A DNA stretch of 64,000 nt from Amycolatopsis circi (lineage in GTDB: Bacteria; Actinomycetota; Actinomycetes; Mycobacteriales; Pseudonocardiaceae), in NCBI RefSeq assembly GCF_003385235.1, contig NZ_PQIA01000005.1, positions 39,914-103,913 on the forward strand, in the 5' to 3' direction. The position numbers and the translations under genes were made by a program. This document shows, in pieces, positions 1 through 11,886 of this stretch. Each line of letters starts with the position of its first letter. The first letter of the stretch is position 1. Under the pieces are notes generated by a model, which saw nothing but the letters and a program-made list of their open reading frames with translations, ran no database searches and was not told where the DNA came from.

Positions 1-213
1 CGACGCCGGCTGCTCGCCCGCGGCCAGCTGCTCGTCGACAGCCTTGGCCGCGCCGAGCGCACCTTCGGTGTCGACGTGCAGGAACGCGTGCACGTGGTCG
101 TCCACCGCGGCGATGCGGTCCAGGTGCGCCTGCGCGACCTCGACCGCGGACACCTCGCGCGTGTGGATCTTCGCCGCCAGTTCGGCGGCGGTCAGCTTGA
201 CGAGTTCGCTCAC
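1..213 (-). CDS. gatA: GatCAB tRNA amidotransferase subunit A, N-terminal fragment
   Basis: The first 71 codons of the amidase subunit of the aspartyl/glutamyl-tRNA amidotransferase, which converts Glu-tRNA(Gln) and Asp-tRNA(Asn) to their amidated forms in the cytoplasm. The visible protein begins [16 protein letters not shown] and has the usual actinobacterial GatA amino terminus. The Lys-Ser-Ser catalytic residues lie beyond the window edge. The start is a GTG that shares bases with the gatC stop codon (GTGA, 210-213), so the two subunits are translationally coupled. The gene is cut at position 1 by the window, not by mutation. Confidence 0.93.
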   Translation of the reverse strand, partial: MSELVKLTAAELAAKIHTREVSAVEVAQAHLDRIAAVDDHVHAFLHVDTEGALGAAKAVDEQLAAGEQPAS

Positions 214-509
214 TGTTCTTCTCCCAGGATCCGCGGCACCCGGAACCGGCCGTCCTCGGCGGCCGGCGCGGCGGCCAGCGCGTCCTGCTGTTCGAGGCTG
301 GGCCGGACGGTGTCCTCGCGGAAGACGTTCGTCAGCGGCACGGCGTGCGAGGTCGGCGGGACGTCCTCCTCGGCGACTTCGCTGACCTTCGCCACCGAGT
401 CCAGGATCTGGTCGAGCTGGCCGGCGAAAACGTCCAGCTCGTCGTCGGTCACGGCCAGCCTGGCCAGCCTGGCGAGGTGTGCGACCTCGTCTCGGGAAAT
501 GTTGGGCAC
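210..509 (-). CDS. gatC: GatCAB tRNA amidotransferase subunit C
   Basis: Small stabilising subunit of the GatCAB amidotransferase, 99 residues, the normal family length. It opens [18 protein letters not shown], the hallmark GatC amino terminus, and carries [14 protein letters not shown] and the later [16 protein letters not shown] segment that wraps around GatA. The GTG at 509 is preferred over an upstream GTG at 557 because family homology begins at VPNIS. It overlaps gatA by four bases. The region from 510 to 727 is a divergent promoter region shared with the ACT-domain gene. Confidence 0.94.
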   Translation of the reverse strand: MPNISRDEVAHLARLARLAVTDDELDVFAGQLDQILDSVAKVSEVAEEDVPPTSHAVPLTNVFREDTVRPSLEQQDALAAAPAAEDGRFRVPRILGEEQ

Positions 510-727
510 GCGGGTGACTCCCGGGGTGTGCTGTGCGGGTGCTCTCGGAAGCTGCAAGTCTATGGTGACGGCGTCGGACGGTTCGACCGGGTTATCGGGC
601 CGCGGGCGCCGGGCAGGGCGTCCCGCTTGCCGGACAGCGGGCCCTTGCGGGTACCCGGTCTGTCACAATCGGCGCCCGGCAAGCGCGTCCCACGACAGGG
701 CTGGGACGCCTGAGGCGAGAGGGGCGC

Positions 728-1384
728 GTGGTGTCGTTCCTGATCCGGGTCCAGCTGCCGGACTCCCCCGGCACCCTCGGCGCGGTCGCGACCGCGCTCG
801 GCACGGTCGGGGCCGACATCCTGAGCGTGGACGTGGTGGAACGCGGCGGCGGGCTCGCGATCGACGACCTGGTGGTCGAACTCCCGTCGGGCCGTCTCCC
901 GGACGCGCTGATCACCGCGGCCGAGAGCGTGGAAGGCGTCGAGGTCGACGCGGTGCGTCCGTACGCGGGCATCCTCGACACGCATCGCGAGCTGGAGCTG
1001 GTCGAGGAGATCGCCGCGCAGCCCAAGGCCGGATTGGATTTGCTCGCCGAGGGTGTGCCGAAGATCATCCGCGCCGGGTGGGCGGTGATCGTCGAGCATT
1101 CGGAATCGGGACCTCGCCGCTTGGCTTCGTCGAGCGCGGCGCCGGAGAACCCGTTCACGGACTTGCCTTGGCTGCCGCTGGAGCGTGCGACCGTCCTGGA
1201 CGGCGAGGATTCCTGGGTCCCGGAGACGTGGAAGGAACTCGGCACCGAGCTGGCTGCCACTCCGCTGGGCAAGCCGGGGAAGGCGATGCTCGTCGCCCGG
1301 CCGGGCGGGCCCAACTTCCGCGCCGCCGAGGTCGCTCGGCTGGCTCATTTCGCTGGGATCGTCGCGGTGGTTTTGGACGGGTGA
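728..1384 (+). CDS. ACT-domain protein (Rv3013-like)
   Basis: A 218-residue cytoplasmic protein with an amino-terminal ACT domain (about residues 3-75: LIRVQLPDSPGTLGAVATAL, then ADILSVDVVE), the fold that binds amino acids in regulatory subunits. The remaining 140 residues have no domain I recognise. It sits divergent from gatC exactly as Rv3013 does beside gatC (Rv3012c) in M. tuberculosis, so it is the positional orthologue. Two GTG codons at 728 and 731 could each start it. Ligand and partner are unknown. Confidence 0.85.
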   Translation: MVSFLIRVQLPDSPGTLGAVATALGTVGADILSVDVVERGGGLAIDDLVVELPSGRLPDALITAAESVEGVEVDAVRPYAGILDTHRELELVEEIAAQPKAGLDLLAEGVPKIIRAGWAVIVEHSESGPRRLASSSAAPENPFTDLPWLPLERATVLDGEDSWVPETWKELGTELAATPLGKPGKAMLVARPGGPNFRAAEVARLAHFAGIVAVVLDG

Positions 1385-1629
1385 CCCAAGCCTTGGGTCG
1401 ACTGTCCCAATAGGCTCGGGGCAGCCGAGTTGGGCGCGTTTGGCGTTTCGGACGCCAACACTCGACTTTTCAGAGCGTTCGAAGACAGCAACTCGAGGCT
1501 GGTGCCACTATTCGTTGCATGCGGACGCAATCGCTATCCGCTGTCCTCAAGTGCAGACAATCTCCCCCTAAAAGGGGAACTTGCCCGGCAATGACTGCCG
1601 GTTCCTTTGGCGTGCCAGACGGCGGCAAT

Positions 1630-2031
1630 TCAACACTTGTCGGCATAGAGCGTGACGACTGTGCCAGCAGAAACCACAGTGCCGGGCTTGGGATCCTGCC
1701 CGGTCTGACACCAGTTCCGGTCGATGATCATCGGCCGCTTCTTCCCGGACGAGTCGACCTCTCGCAGGTTGTACAGCCCAGCAGCCTGCATGGCGTCCTG
1801 TGCGTCCTGATGATTCATGCCGGAAACGTCAGGGACTTTGATCGCCGCCGGCTGTGCGGCACTGACCGGAGCGCTCACGGTCGCCGTCGCGGACTCGGTT
1901 GCTGTCGCGGTCACAGTCCCCATCGTGACCGTCGTTGAGGTGCCGCCGGGCTGTGGTGCCGCGTTGCACGCGACGGCAAGAAACGCGGCAACGCCAACGA
2001 CCGTAACTGCGGCTTGAACGAACTTCGCCAT
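1630..2031 (-). CDS. Small PASTA-domain lipoprotein
   Basis: A 133-residue exported protein. Residues 1-21 form a signal peptide ending at a lipobox-like LAVAC with Cys22 as the probable lipid anchor. A Thr/Ala/Val-rich linker covers residues 30-62, and one PASTA-like domain runs from 64 to 131 (VPDVSGMNHQDAQDAM, GLYNLREVD). PASTA domains bind muropeptides or lipid II in PknB kinases and penicillin-binding proteins, so a cell-envelope role is likely. Two cysteines in the domain (108, 133) could form a disulfide. The ATG at 2031 is chosen over one two codons upstream because it fits a standard signal peptide. Confidence 0.8.
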   Translation of the reverse strand: MAKFVQAAVTVVGVAAFLAVACNAAPQPGGTSTTVTMGTVTATATESATATVSAPVSAAQPAAIKVPDVSGMNHQDAQDAMQAAGLYNLREVDSSGKKRPMIIDRNWCQTGQDPKPGTVVSAGTVVTLYADKC

Positions 2032-2359
2032 GATCACGCTTCCTCGATACGAGTCGGTACTTCACGCGTGACAGCTTGAGTCGAAGCCAGACATCTACAC
2101 CTTACAACCCATAGCCGATTGAAGCTCGCCAAACAGGCGAGCCAGGAACAACCGTCCGCCAACGGCAGCCGTGAACGTCTACGCCCGACGACGCTCACCG
2201 CCAGGCACCTCAAGCACCCGAAGGCACCCGACGACACTCGACGAGAGCCGGGACGAGGTCCACCAAGCCGTCGCCACTCAACGGCGAATACCGGCGATGA
2301 ACCCCGCCCAAGACTTTCGCCAAAAAACGGCAAATGCCGCTGACCTGCGAAAACCAGCC
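2032..2359. other. Intergenic region with two repeat copies
   Basis: A 328-base gap between the lipoprotein start and the GNAT stop. It holds the lipoprotein promoter region and two copies of the dispersed palindromic repeat at 2271-2290 and 2316-2333. No coding signal is seen. Confidence 0.7.
2271..2333. repeat. Dispersed palindromic repeat, two copies
   Basis: Copy one (2271-2290) reads TCGCCACTCAACGGCGAATA. Copy two (2316-2333) is the oligo-A-centred form TTCGCCAAAAAACGGCAA, in inverse orientation to the consensus TTGCCGCTCAGTGGCGAATC. They lie 27-44 bases past the GNAT stop codon on its downstream side, where a transcript end would be expected. Confidence 0.75.
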
Positions 2360-5728
<3,369 letters not shown>

Positions 5729-5748
5729 GATTCGGAATTTCCCCCGGT

Positions 5749-5818
5749 TGTTTCTCTTCACCAGCCACGGTACGCGTCACGGCTGTTTCTCTTCACCAGC
5801 CACGGTACGCGTCACGGC
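5749..5818. repeat. Perfect 35-base tandem duplication
   Basis: Two identical, adjacent 35-base units at 5749-5783 and 5784-5818, each beginning TGTTTCTCTTCACCAGCCAC. They lie between the start of the gene at 5018-5728 and the 3' end of the MetE-like gene, 21 bases upstream of the former's start codon. A perfect duplication implies a recent event and could alter promoter spacing or leader length. Confidence 0.9.
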
Positions 5819-5836
5819 CGCAGCACGTCCTCGAAA

Positions 5837-6871
5837 TCACCAGTTCTCGGGTGGCTCCACGAACCCTTTGCCCAGATCGCGGCTAAGAGCGAGCGCCCGG
5901 CGCATCCACTCGTTCGTGGCACCGGCCAGACCGCACGCAGGCGTCGGGACAGCTCGCTCGGCAAGGATTGAACGGTTGAATCCAAGCCGGTCCACGAGCC
6001 TGAGCGCCGGCGCTGCGAGGTCCTTCAGCTCCGGAGCCTTCACCGGGTCCGTGGCCGGCACGAGGCCCAGGAAGAACGAAGTACCGCTGTCCCAGGCCTC
6101 GCCGATCTCGTCCAGAAGCTGGGCAGACGCGCCGGCGAGCATGCTGATGTCGAACGCGACGGCCCCAGCACCCGCGGCGCGGAAGAGTGCGATCGGCGGC
6201 CGCGGAGCGCAGCAGTGGACGATGACGGGCTGCCCGGTCATCGCGCCGATCCGTTCGATCGTCGTCGCAAGCAGCTCCCGAACCTCCGGCTCAGGCACCG
6301 CGGGGACGTTGCCGTATCCCGACGGAGTGGACAGTTTTCCGGCGAGAACGGCAGGCAGCGACGGCTCGTCGAGCTGCACGACCACCGGCGCGTCAGTCCT
6401 CGCAGTCAGCTCGGCGACGTGCTGAACAAGCCCGTCGAGCAGCGAGGAGGTGAAGTCCCGCAGCGCTCCGCGGTCGGTGAGCACCCGATGTCCCCTGGGA
6501 AGCTCGATCCCCGCGCCGAGCGTCCAAGGCCCGGCGATCTGGGTCTTGAGGACCGCTGGCGCACCAGCGTTCTCGCGAGCGGCCTGGACGGCGTCGAGGT
6601 CCCATTGGAGCAGGTCATGGCCACGACGGTGGTCGTGACCAGGCCGCCCGGCAACGCGGTAACCGCTGGGCACCACCTCGACTGCGAGGTCCACAAGCAA
6701 CGCCGCAGTCCGGCCGAGCAGGTCCGCACCGACGCCGCGAGCCGGCAATTCAGGCACATACGGGAAGCCAGAAAGCTCTCCGAACACCACAGCAGCGGCC
6801 TCGACGGGATCGGTCCCCGGCATAGACCCGATTCCTGTCGCCGCGCCCGCAGGCCAAGGTCGTTCGCTCAC
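5837..6871 (-). CDS. MetE C-terminal-like methionine synthase family protein (Rv3015c-like)
   Basis: A 344-residue protein with the TIM-barrel fold of the carboxy-terminal half of cobalamin-independent methionine synthase, related to uroporphyrinogen decarboxylase. It shows the amino-terminal GIGSMPGTDP, VVQLDEPSLPAV, and the probable zinc-ligand motif VHCCAPRPP. The N-terminal half of full MetE is absent, as in Rv3015c, its positional orthologue next to ligA, so methyl donor and acceptor are uncertain. Start chosen: GTG at 6871 (VSERPWPAGAATG); the open frame extends to 6925 without homology. Confidence 0.82.
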   Translation of the reverse strand: MSERPWPAGAATGIGSMPGTDPVEAAAVVFGELSGFPYVPELPARGVGADLLGRTAALLVDLAVEVVPSGYRVAGRPGHDHRRGHDLLQWDLDAVQAARENAGAPAVLKTQIAGPWTLGAGIELPRGHRVLTDRGALRDFTSSLLDGLVQHVAELTARTDAPVVVQLDEPSLPAVLAGKLSTPSGYGNVPAVPEPEVRELLATTIERIGAMTGQPVIVHCCAPRPPIALFRAAGAGAVAFDISMLAGASAQLLDEIGEAWDSGTSFFLGLVPATDPVKAPELKDLAAPALRLVDRLGFNRSILAERAVPTPACGLAGATNEWMRRALALSRDLGKGFVEPPENW

Positions 6872-7017
6872 AGGCCGGATTGTCGCGGAACGGGCGACTG
6901 GCGTGCGCACCGCCCCTTCGGACAAGCTTCACCCGACCGCGCGGCAATAGCCGGACATTCGCCGCATATCCCTTTGCCTGCACCGAATTCGCGGTCACCG
7001 CGTTAGTCTGGATCGTC

Positions 7018-7716
7018 ATGACCAGCTCCGCCCCGCCACCGCCCGGCAAAACACCCGGTGACGCATCCGCCCGGGAGCCGCGGCGGGGAATCATGCCCGG
7101 AGCACCGTACCGCCGGGCTTCAAGCCGCTCCTATGAGCGGACGCTCTTCACCGAGCCGGTCCTGTACGTCAGCCGGGAGGCAAAGCCGACCGCCGTCGGC
7201 CAGGAGTACGGCGTGTTCGACCGCCAGGGCCTCCACATTGGCGGGGTTGCCGTCACCACCCCGAGCTTCCTGCGCAAAGTCGTTCAGCTTCTGTGGAAAT
7301 CCGACCAGTACGTCAGCCGCAGGTTCGAGGTCCGCGACGCGAACCAGAGCACCGTCCTCAAGGTCGAGAAACCATCGAAGGACCCGCTGGCCCGCTTCGT
7401 GGTCACCCGCGCGGACGGGACGCCGATTGGCGAAATCGTCCCCACCAATGCAGGCGGCGTCCGTTTCACCCTGCGCGCCGAAGGCAAGACAATTGCCACC
7501 GTAGTTGCCAGTGGGCGGCAACGTTGGGAAGTCACCGTCGAGGACCCGGCCGGCACCGAGGTCGCCCACGTCGGGCACCCATCGGCTGAGCTTTCGCCGG
7601 TCAGAGGCAACACCTGTCTCGTCGAGATCCCGCTGCAGGTCCCCGAGCCGCTAGCCAGCATGCTCGTCGCGACAACGTTGACCATCGACATCGCACTGAC
7701 CGCACAGCGCGGTTGA
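7018..7716 (+). CDS. LURP-one/scramblase-like beta-barrel protein
   Basis: A 232-residue protein that looks like the tubby-like barrel shared by LURP-one and phospholipid-scramblase proteins. It has alternating beta strands (EPVLYVSREAKPTAVGQEY, FEVRDANQSTVLKVEKP, FVVTRADGTPIGEI, TCLVEIPLQV) and a hydrophobic carboxy-terminal helix (LASMLVATTLTIDIAL). Actinobacterial members have no established function. Start chosen: ATG at 7018; the frame is open upstream to 6880. It is divergent from the MetE-like gene, with about 145 bases between starts. The segment at 7505-7521 resembles the dispersed repeat. Confidence 0.65.
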   Translation: MTSSAPPPPGKTPGDASAREPRRGIMPGAPYRRASSRSYERTLFTEPVLYVSREAKPTAVGQEYGVFDRQGLHIGGVAVTTPSFLRKVVQLLWKSDQYVSRRFEVRDANQSTVLKVEKPSKDPLARFVVTRADGTPIGEIVPTNAGGVRFTLRAEGKTIATVVASGRQRWEVTVEDPAGTEVAHVGHPSAELSPVRGNTCLVEIPLQVPEPLASMLVATTLTIDIALTAQRG

Positions 7717-7820
7717 TCACGTGACCGGTGTCTCAGCCCCGCCAGGTGGACAGCGACCGGAATACGGCCCAATGTAAGGAAAGTCCGGGACGCCGTGGTC
7801 CCGCCTGGACGGAGGTCGCT

Positions 7821-8864
7821 GTGGAGCCGTTGCCCGAAGGCAGTAACTCGAACTGGGCCGATCCCGGGGTCTACGAAGTGGCCGCGGGCGTCTACCGGAT
7901 TCCATTGCCGCTGCCGAACGACAGCCTGCGCGCGGTCAACGTCTACGCAGTCACCGACGGCACGAACCTGGTACTCGTCGACTCGGGGTGGGCCCTCACC
8001 GAATCTCGCCAGCTGCTGGCCAAAGCGCTCAAGGCGATCGACGCCGAGCTCGGCGATGTCCGAGAGTTCCTCATCACCCACGTCCACCGCGACCACTACA
8101 CGCAGGCAGTCGCGCTTCGGCGCGAGTTCGGCAACCGGATCGCCCTCGGCAAGCTCGAGCAGCCTTCGCTCGACGCGAGCGCCAACCCGAACCAGTTCCC
8201 CATGCAAGCCCAACTCGACCTCCTTCGCCTCAGCGACGGACAAGAGGTCATCACCGCGCTCAGCAAGCTGTTCGGTTCGGAACCTCGCCACACCGAGGCG
8301 AATCTTTGGGAAGAGCCGGATGAATGGCTGACGCCCGGCCGGCGAGCGGTACTGCCCGACCGAGAGTTCGACGTTGTCCACACTCCGGGGCACACCAACG
8401 GACATGTGGTTTTCGTAGACGGTGCAGCCAACCTCTTGTTCTCCGGCGACCACGTCCTCCCGCACATCACTCCGTCGATCGGATTTCAGCCGGTTCCGGC
8501 CGAGTTGCCGCTGAACGACTATCTCGACTCCCTCCGCCTGGTTCGCGGGATGCCGGACCGGCGCATGCTGCCGGCTCACGGCCCAGTCACCGACAGCGTG
8601 CATGCCCGGATCGATGAACTTCTCGAACATCACCGGCAACGCCTCGAAACGATGGCGGCTCAAATCGAAGCCGGAGCGAGCACCGCTTTTGAAGCGGCCA
8701 ACCGCCTCGGCTGGACTCGTCGCGGCCGCAAACTGTCCGAAATGGACGCCTTCAATCAGATGCTCGCCGTCCTGGAAACCGGCGCGCACCTGGATCTTCT
8801 GGTCTCGCAGAACAAACTCGCTGCCGAAGACGTCGACGGCATTCGCCGCTACAAGACCACGTAG
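7821..8864 (+). CDS. MBL-fold metallo-hydrolase
   Basis: A 347-residue metallo-beta-lactamase-fold hydrolase of the glyoxalase II-like branch. The zinc motif HVHRDH is at residues 87-92, followed by the later ligand motifs HTPGHTNGH and FSGDHVLP, and a distal histidine in LPAHGPV. The carboxy-terminal 90 residues are helical (IDELLEHHRQRLETM), as in the MBL proteins with a winged-helix-like tail found in actinobacteria. The GTG at 7821 is chosen because a GGAGG ribosome site sits six bases upstream. The substrate cannot be told from the sequence. Confidence 0.85.
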   Translation: MEPLPEGSNSNWADPGVYEVAAGVYRIPLPLPNDSLRAVNVYAVTDGTNLVLVDSGWALTESRQLLAKALKAIDAELGDVREFLITHVHRDHYTQAVALRREFGNRIALGKLEQPSLDASANPNQFPMQAQLDLLRLSDGQEVITALSKLFGSEPRHTEANLWEEPDEWLTPGRRAVLPDREFDVVHTPGHTNGHVVFVDGAANLLFSGDHVLPHITPSIGFQPVPAELPLNDYLDSLRLVRGMPDRRMLPAHGPVTDSVHARIDELLEHHRQRLETMAAQIEAGASTAFEAANRLGWTRRGRKLSEMDAFNQMLAVLETGAHLDLLVSQNKLAAEDVDGIRRYKTT

Positions 8865-8906
8865 CGGCCAACATTCGTCACTCGCCTAATGGGATACTGA
8901 TCCGCC

Positions 8907-9359
8907 GTGCCTCCTATCATTGTGAGACGAGCCCGCGCCGACGATGTCGAAGCGATCGTCCAGATGCTTGCGGACGACCAACTGGGAGCAACCCGCGACT
9001 CCACGGCCGACCTCGAGCCCTACCTGCAAGCGTTCAAAGCCATTGCTGAAGACCCAAATCAGCTGCTGGTCGTCGCAACGTCAAACGACCGACCGATAGC
9101 CACACTGCAGCTGACAATCATCCCCGGCCTCGCACGGCGTGGGGCCCTTCGCGGGCAAATTGAAGCTGTGCGCGTACACCGCGATCACCGCGGCTCAGGC
9201 TTGGGCGCGCAACTCGTGCAGTGGGCCATCGACGAATCCCGGCGACGCGGCTGCAACCTAGTTCAGCTCGCCTCGGACACAACGAGGACGGCAGCACACC
9301 GCTTCTACGAACGATTGGGCTTCGTCGCGAGTCACACTGGTTTCAAGCTGCATCTCTGA
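8907..9359 (+). CDS. GNAT-family N-acetyltransferase
   Basis: A 150-residue acetyltransferase of the compact GNAT type. The acetyl-CoA loop is HRDHRGSGLGAQLVQW, and the family's carboxy-terminal motif HRFYERLGFVASHTGFKL is complete. It starts with GTG at 8907, 42 bases after the MBL hydrolase, so the two may be co-transcribed. The acceptor substrate is unknown. Confidence 0.88.
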   Translation: MPPIIVRRARADDVEAIVQMLADDQLGATRDSTADLEPYLQAFKAIAEDPNQLLVVATSNDRPIATLQLTIIPGLARRGALRGQIEAVRVHRDHRGSGLGAQLVQWAIDESRRRGCNLVQLASDTTRTAAHRFYERLGFVASHTGFKLHL

Positions 9360-9507
9360 TCACTCCCTCCCCGCAGCTTCAGCCGTACGCTCGATCACCC
9401 GACTTTCACCATGCCAGGGTTGTCACCCAAAAGCCAAGCCATTGCACGATGGGTCCCTTCGCGCAAATTAGCTGCCTGTGCTCGAATCAATGCGTATCGT
9501 GACGATC

Positions 9508-10782
9508 ATGAGCAAGTCGACCACACCGGCGGACCACGCCGATCAGACCACCAAGACCACCGAAACCGCAGACCTCGCCTTCCTGCTTCGCGCCATGCAT
9601 GCGAACCTCGACCTCTTCAATCGCCTGCAGACAGACCAGCTGATGACGGCACTGAAGGACGCGAACCGCCAGATCGCGCGCTTGCAGGCGTTGCAGCTGC
9701 ATTGCATGGCGGGCATCCGAAGACGAAGATCTGACCCGCACGAACTGGCGTGCGAGTTCGCCCTTGCCTTGCACATCACCGATACTCGAGCCGGAGCGAT
9801 GATCACCGCCGCCGAAGCTCTGGCTCAACGTCTGCCTCGAATCTTTCGGTTGATGGATCAGGGCAAATTCGACCTCTATCGCGCCATGAAAGTCACTGAC
9901 GGCACCAGCCAGCTGTCCGACCGCCACGCGCGCATGGTCGATTACCTGCTCGAACACCGACTGGAGGACAAGAACCCGACCCAAGTCCGCAAGGCAACCG
10001 CATATGCCGCAACGAAAATCGACCCAGACGGCGCGATGAATCGGCTGGCTCAGCGGAAAGCCGAGCGCCGCGTCATCTTGCAGCACCAGAGCGAAGGCAT
10101 CTCACGGCTCTCCGTCGACAACACCTCGACCGACAAAGCAACAGCGGCTTACCTGCGCGTTGACAAGATCGCTCGATCGCTCAAGACGGGCGATGAGAAG
10201 CGGACCCTCGACCAACTGCGCGCTGACGTCGCGATCGATCTTCTGCTCAGCGGCAAAGGCGGTGTTCCAGAGCAGACCGAGGTGTACCTCTATGTCGATC
10301 TGCAGACATACCTGGGGCTCAACGACAATCCCGCCGAGCTCGCCGGTCACGGTCATATCCCGGCCGAGCTCGCACGCCACATCGCCACTGGTCCCGACAC
10401 GATCGTCCGCCGGGTCATCACTGACCCGCTGACCGGACAGGTGATCGAGGTCGGCAAGTTCCGCTATCGGCCGAACATCGACGTGGACGAGTTCGTGCGG
10501 ATCCGCGACCGTGAGTGCCGACAGCCCGGCTGCCCGCGGCCGGCACAAAGCTGCCTGACGGAACCGACCGGCCCTGATTCCACGGACGCAGACTCGACGT
10601 TGAGCTACTGCCTACGCCACCGCCGTCTTAAGAATCGAGCCGACTGGAGCTACGAGGTCCTGCAGGACGGAAAGCTCATCGTCACGACACCTACTGGCGA
10701 GAAAGCTGAAAGCGCACCTCCGCCACTGCACGATCCTCAGCCCGCGGCGGAAGAACCTGGAGAGGAACGCCTAGGCGCATAA
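9508..10782 (+). CDS. DUF222 (13E12-repeat) protein with degenerate HNH end
   Basis: A 424-residue member of the DUF222/13E12 family, common in multiple copies in actinobacteria and often linked to mobile DNA. The long helical DUF222 region covers most of the protein (FALALHITDTRAGAMITAAE, LPRIFRLMDQGKFDLYRAMK). Homologues end in an HNH nuclease with a CRxPGC start and an Asp-His core. Here the start (CRQPGCPRPAQSC) and the end (YCLRHRRLKN) remain, but the Asp-His core is replaced by LTEPTGPDSTDAD, so nuclease activity is doubtful. Start at ATG 9508, chosen within an open frame from 9478. Convergent with mnmA. Confidence 0.82.
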   Translation: MSKSTTPADHADQTTKTTETADLAFLLRAMHANLDLFNRLQTDQLMTALKDANRQIARLQALQLHCMAGIRRRRSDPHELACEFALALHITDTRAGAMITAAEALAQRLPRIFRLMDQGKFDLYRAMKVTDGTSQLSDRHARMVDYLLEHRLEDKNPTQVRKATAYAATKIDPDGAMNRLAQRKAERRVILQHQSEGISRLSVDNTSTDKATAAYLRVDKIARSLKTGDEKRTLDQLRADVAIDLLLSGKGGVPEQTEVYLYVDLQTYLGLNDNPAELAGHGHIPAELARHIATGPDTIVRRVITDPLTGQVIEVGKFRYRPNIDVDEFVRIRDRECRQPGCPRPAQSCLTEPTGPDSTDADSTLSYCLRHRRLKNRADWSYEVLQDGKLIVTTPTGEKAESAPPPLHDPQPAAEEPGEERLGA

Positions 10783-10787
10783 GGAGA

Positions 10788-11882
10788 TCAGCGAGTGCCA
10801 GAGATCTTGGCGCTCCCGAGCACGAGGTCGCCCGCCTGGTCGTCTTGCCGATAAAGGACAACTACTTGGCCAGGTGCTACACCGCGCAACGGCTCGCGCA
10901 ACTGGATGGAGACTTGCCCGCCTTCGCCTACTTCGGCAATCGCATCGGCAATGCCTCCGTGCGCGCGAACCTGGACGGTGCATTCGGTCGGTCCGTCCAA
11001 GGCTCGTCCGCTCGGCCAGATCGCCCGGTCCGCGTCGATGGCCTGGACACCGAGGTCTGCCGACGACCCGACCTTCACCGTGCCCGAAACAGGTTCGAGC
11101 GAAAGGACATAACGAGGTCGCCCGTCAGCGGCCGGCGCGTCGATGCCGAGGCCCTTCCGCTGGCCGACGGTGAATCCGTGCACGCCGGTGTGACGCCCGA
11201 GCACAGCGCCTGTCTCTGCGTCGACCAGTTCGCCGGGACGCTCGCCGAGCCGCTTCTCCAAGAACTTCTTGGTGTCACCGTCCGGGATGAAGCAAATGTC
11301 GTGGCTGTCTGGCTTCCGGGCGACGGAAAGCCCGCGCTGCTCCGCCTCGGCCCGCACCTCCGACTTCCAAGAGTCGCCCAGCGGAAACATCGCATGGCTA
11401 AGCTGCTCTGGCCGCAGTGAAGCCAGCACGTACGACTGGTCCTTGCCTTCGTCCGCGCTCCGTCGGAGTTCCAACTCGCCGTCGACGGTCGCCAGGCGCG
11501 CATAGTGTCCGGTCGCAACAGCGTCGAAGCCAAGAGCGAGCGCCTTCTCAAGCAGCGCCTCGAACTTGATTTTCTCGTTGCAAGTCACGCAAGGGTTCGG
11601 CGTGCGGCCGGCTGCGTACTCGCCGACGAACGTCTCAACGACCTCTTCGGTGAAGCGCTCGGCGAAATCCCAGATGTAGAACGGGATGCCGAGGATGTCC
11701 GCAGCCCGGCGGGCGTCGTGCGAATCCTCGATGGTGCAGCAGCCGCGGGAACCCGTCCGCAGCGTGCCAGGTTGAGCCGAAAGCGCCAGGTGCACTCCGA
11801 CGACGTCGTGGCCGGCGTCCACTGCACGCGCAGCGGCGACGGCCGAGTCGACTCCTCCGCTCATTGCGGCCAATACCCGCAT
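10788..11882 (-). CDS. mnmA: tRNA-specific 2-thiouridylase MnmA
   Basis: Installs the 2-thio group on uridine 34 of tRNA(Lys), tRNA(Glu) and tRNA(Gln), using ATP and a persulfide relay. The 364-residue protein has the PP-loop SGGVDS at residues 8-13, catalytic cysteines Cys98 (NPCVTC) and Cys197 (DICFI), and the tRNA-recognition and beta-barrel regions ([15 protein letters not shown]). The ATG at 11882 is chosen because family homology starts [10 protein letters not shown]; the frame is open for 69 more codons upstream, inside iscS. It begins four bases after the iscS stop, matching trmU-iscS in mycobacteria. Confidence 0.96.
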   Translation of the reverse strand: MRVLAAMSGGVDSAVAAARAVDAGHDVVGVHLALSAQPGTLRTGSRGCCTIEDSHDARRAADILGIPFYIWDFAERFTEEVVETFVGEYAAGRTPNPCVTCNEKIKFEALLEKALALGFDAVATGHYARLATVDGELELRRSADEGKDQSYVLASLRPEQLSHAMFPLGDSWKSEVRAEAEQRGLSVARKPDSHDICFIPDGDTKKFLEKRLGERPGELVDAETGAVLGRHTGVHGFTVGQRKGLGIDAPAADGRPRYVLSLEPVSGTVKVGSSADLGVQAIDADRAIWPSGRALDGPTECTVQVRAHGGIADAIAEVGEGGQVSIQLREPLRGVAPGQVVVLYRQDDQAGDLVLGSAKISGTR

Positions 11883-11886
11883 TGCT

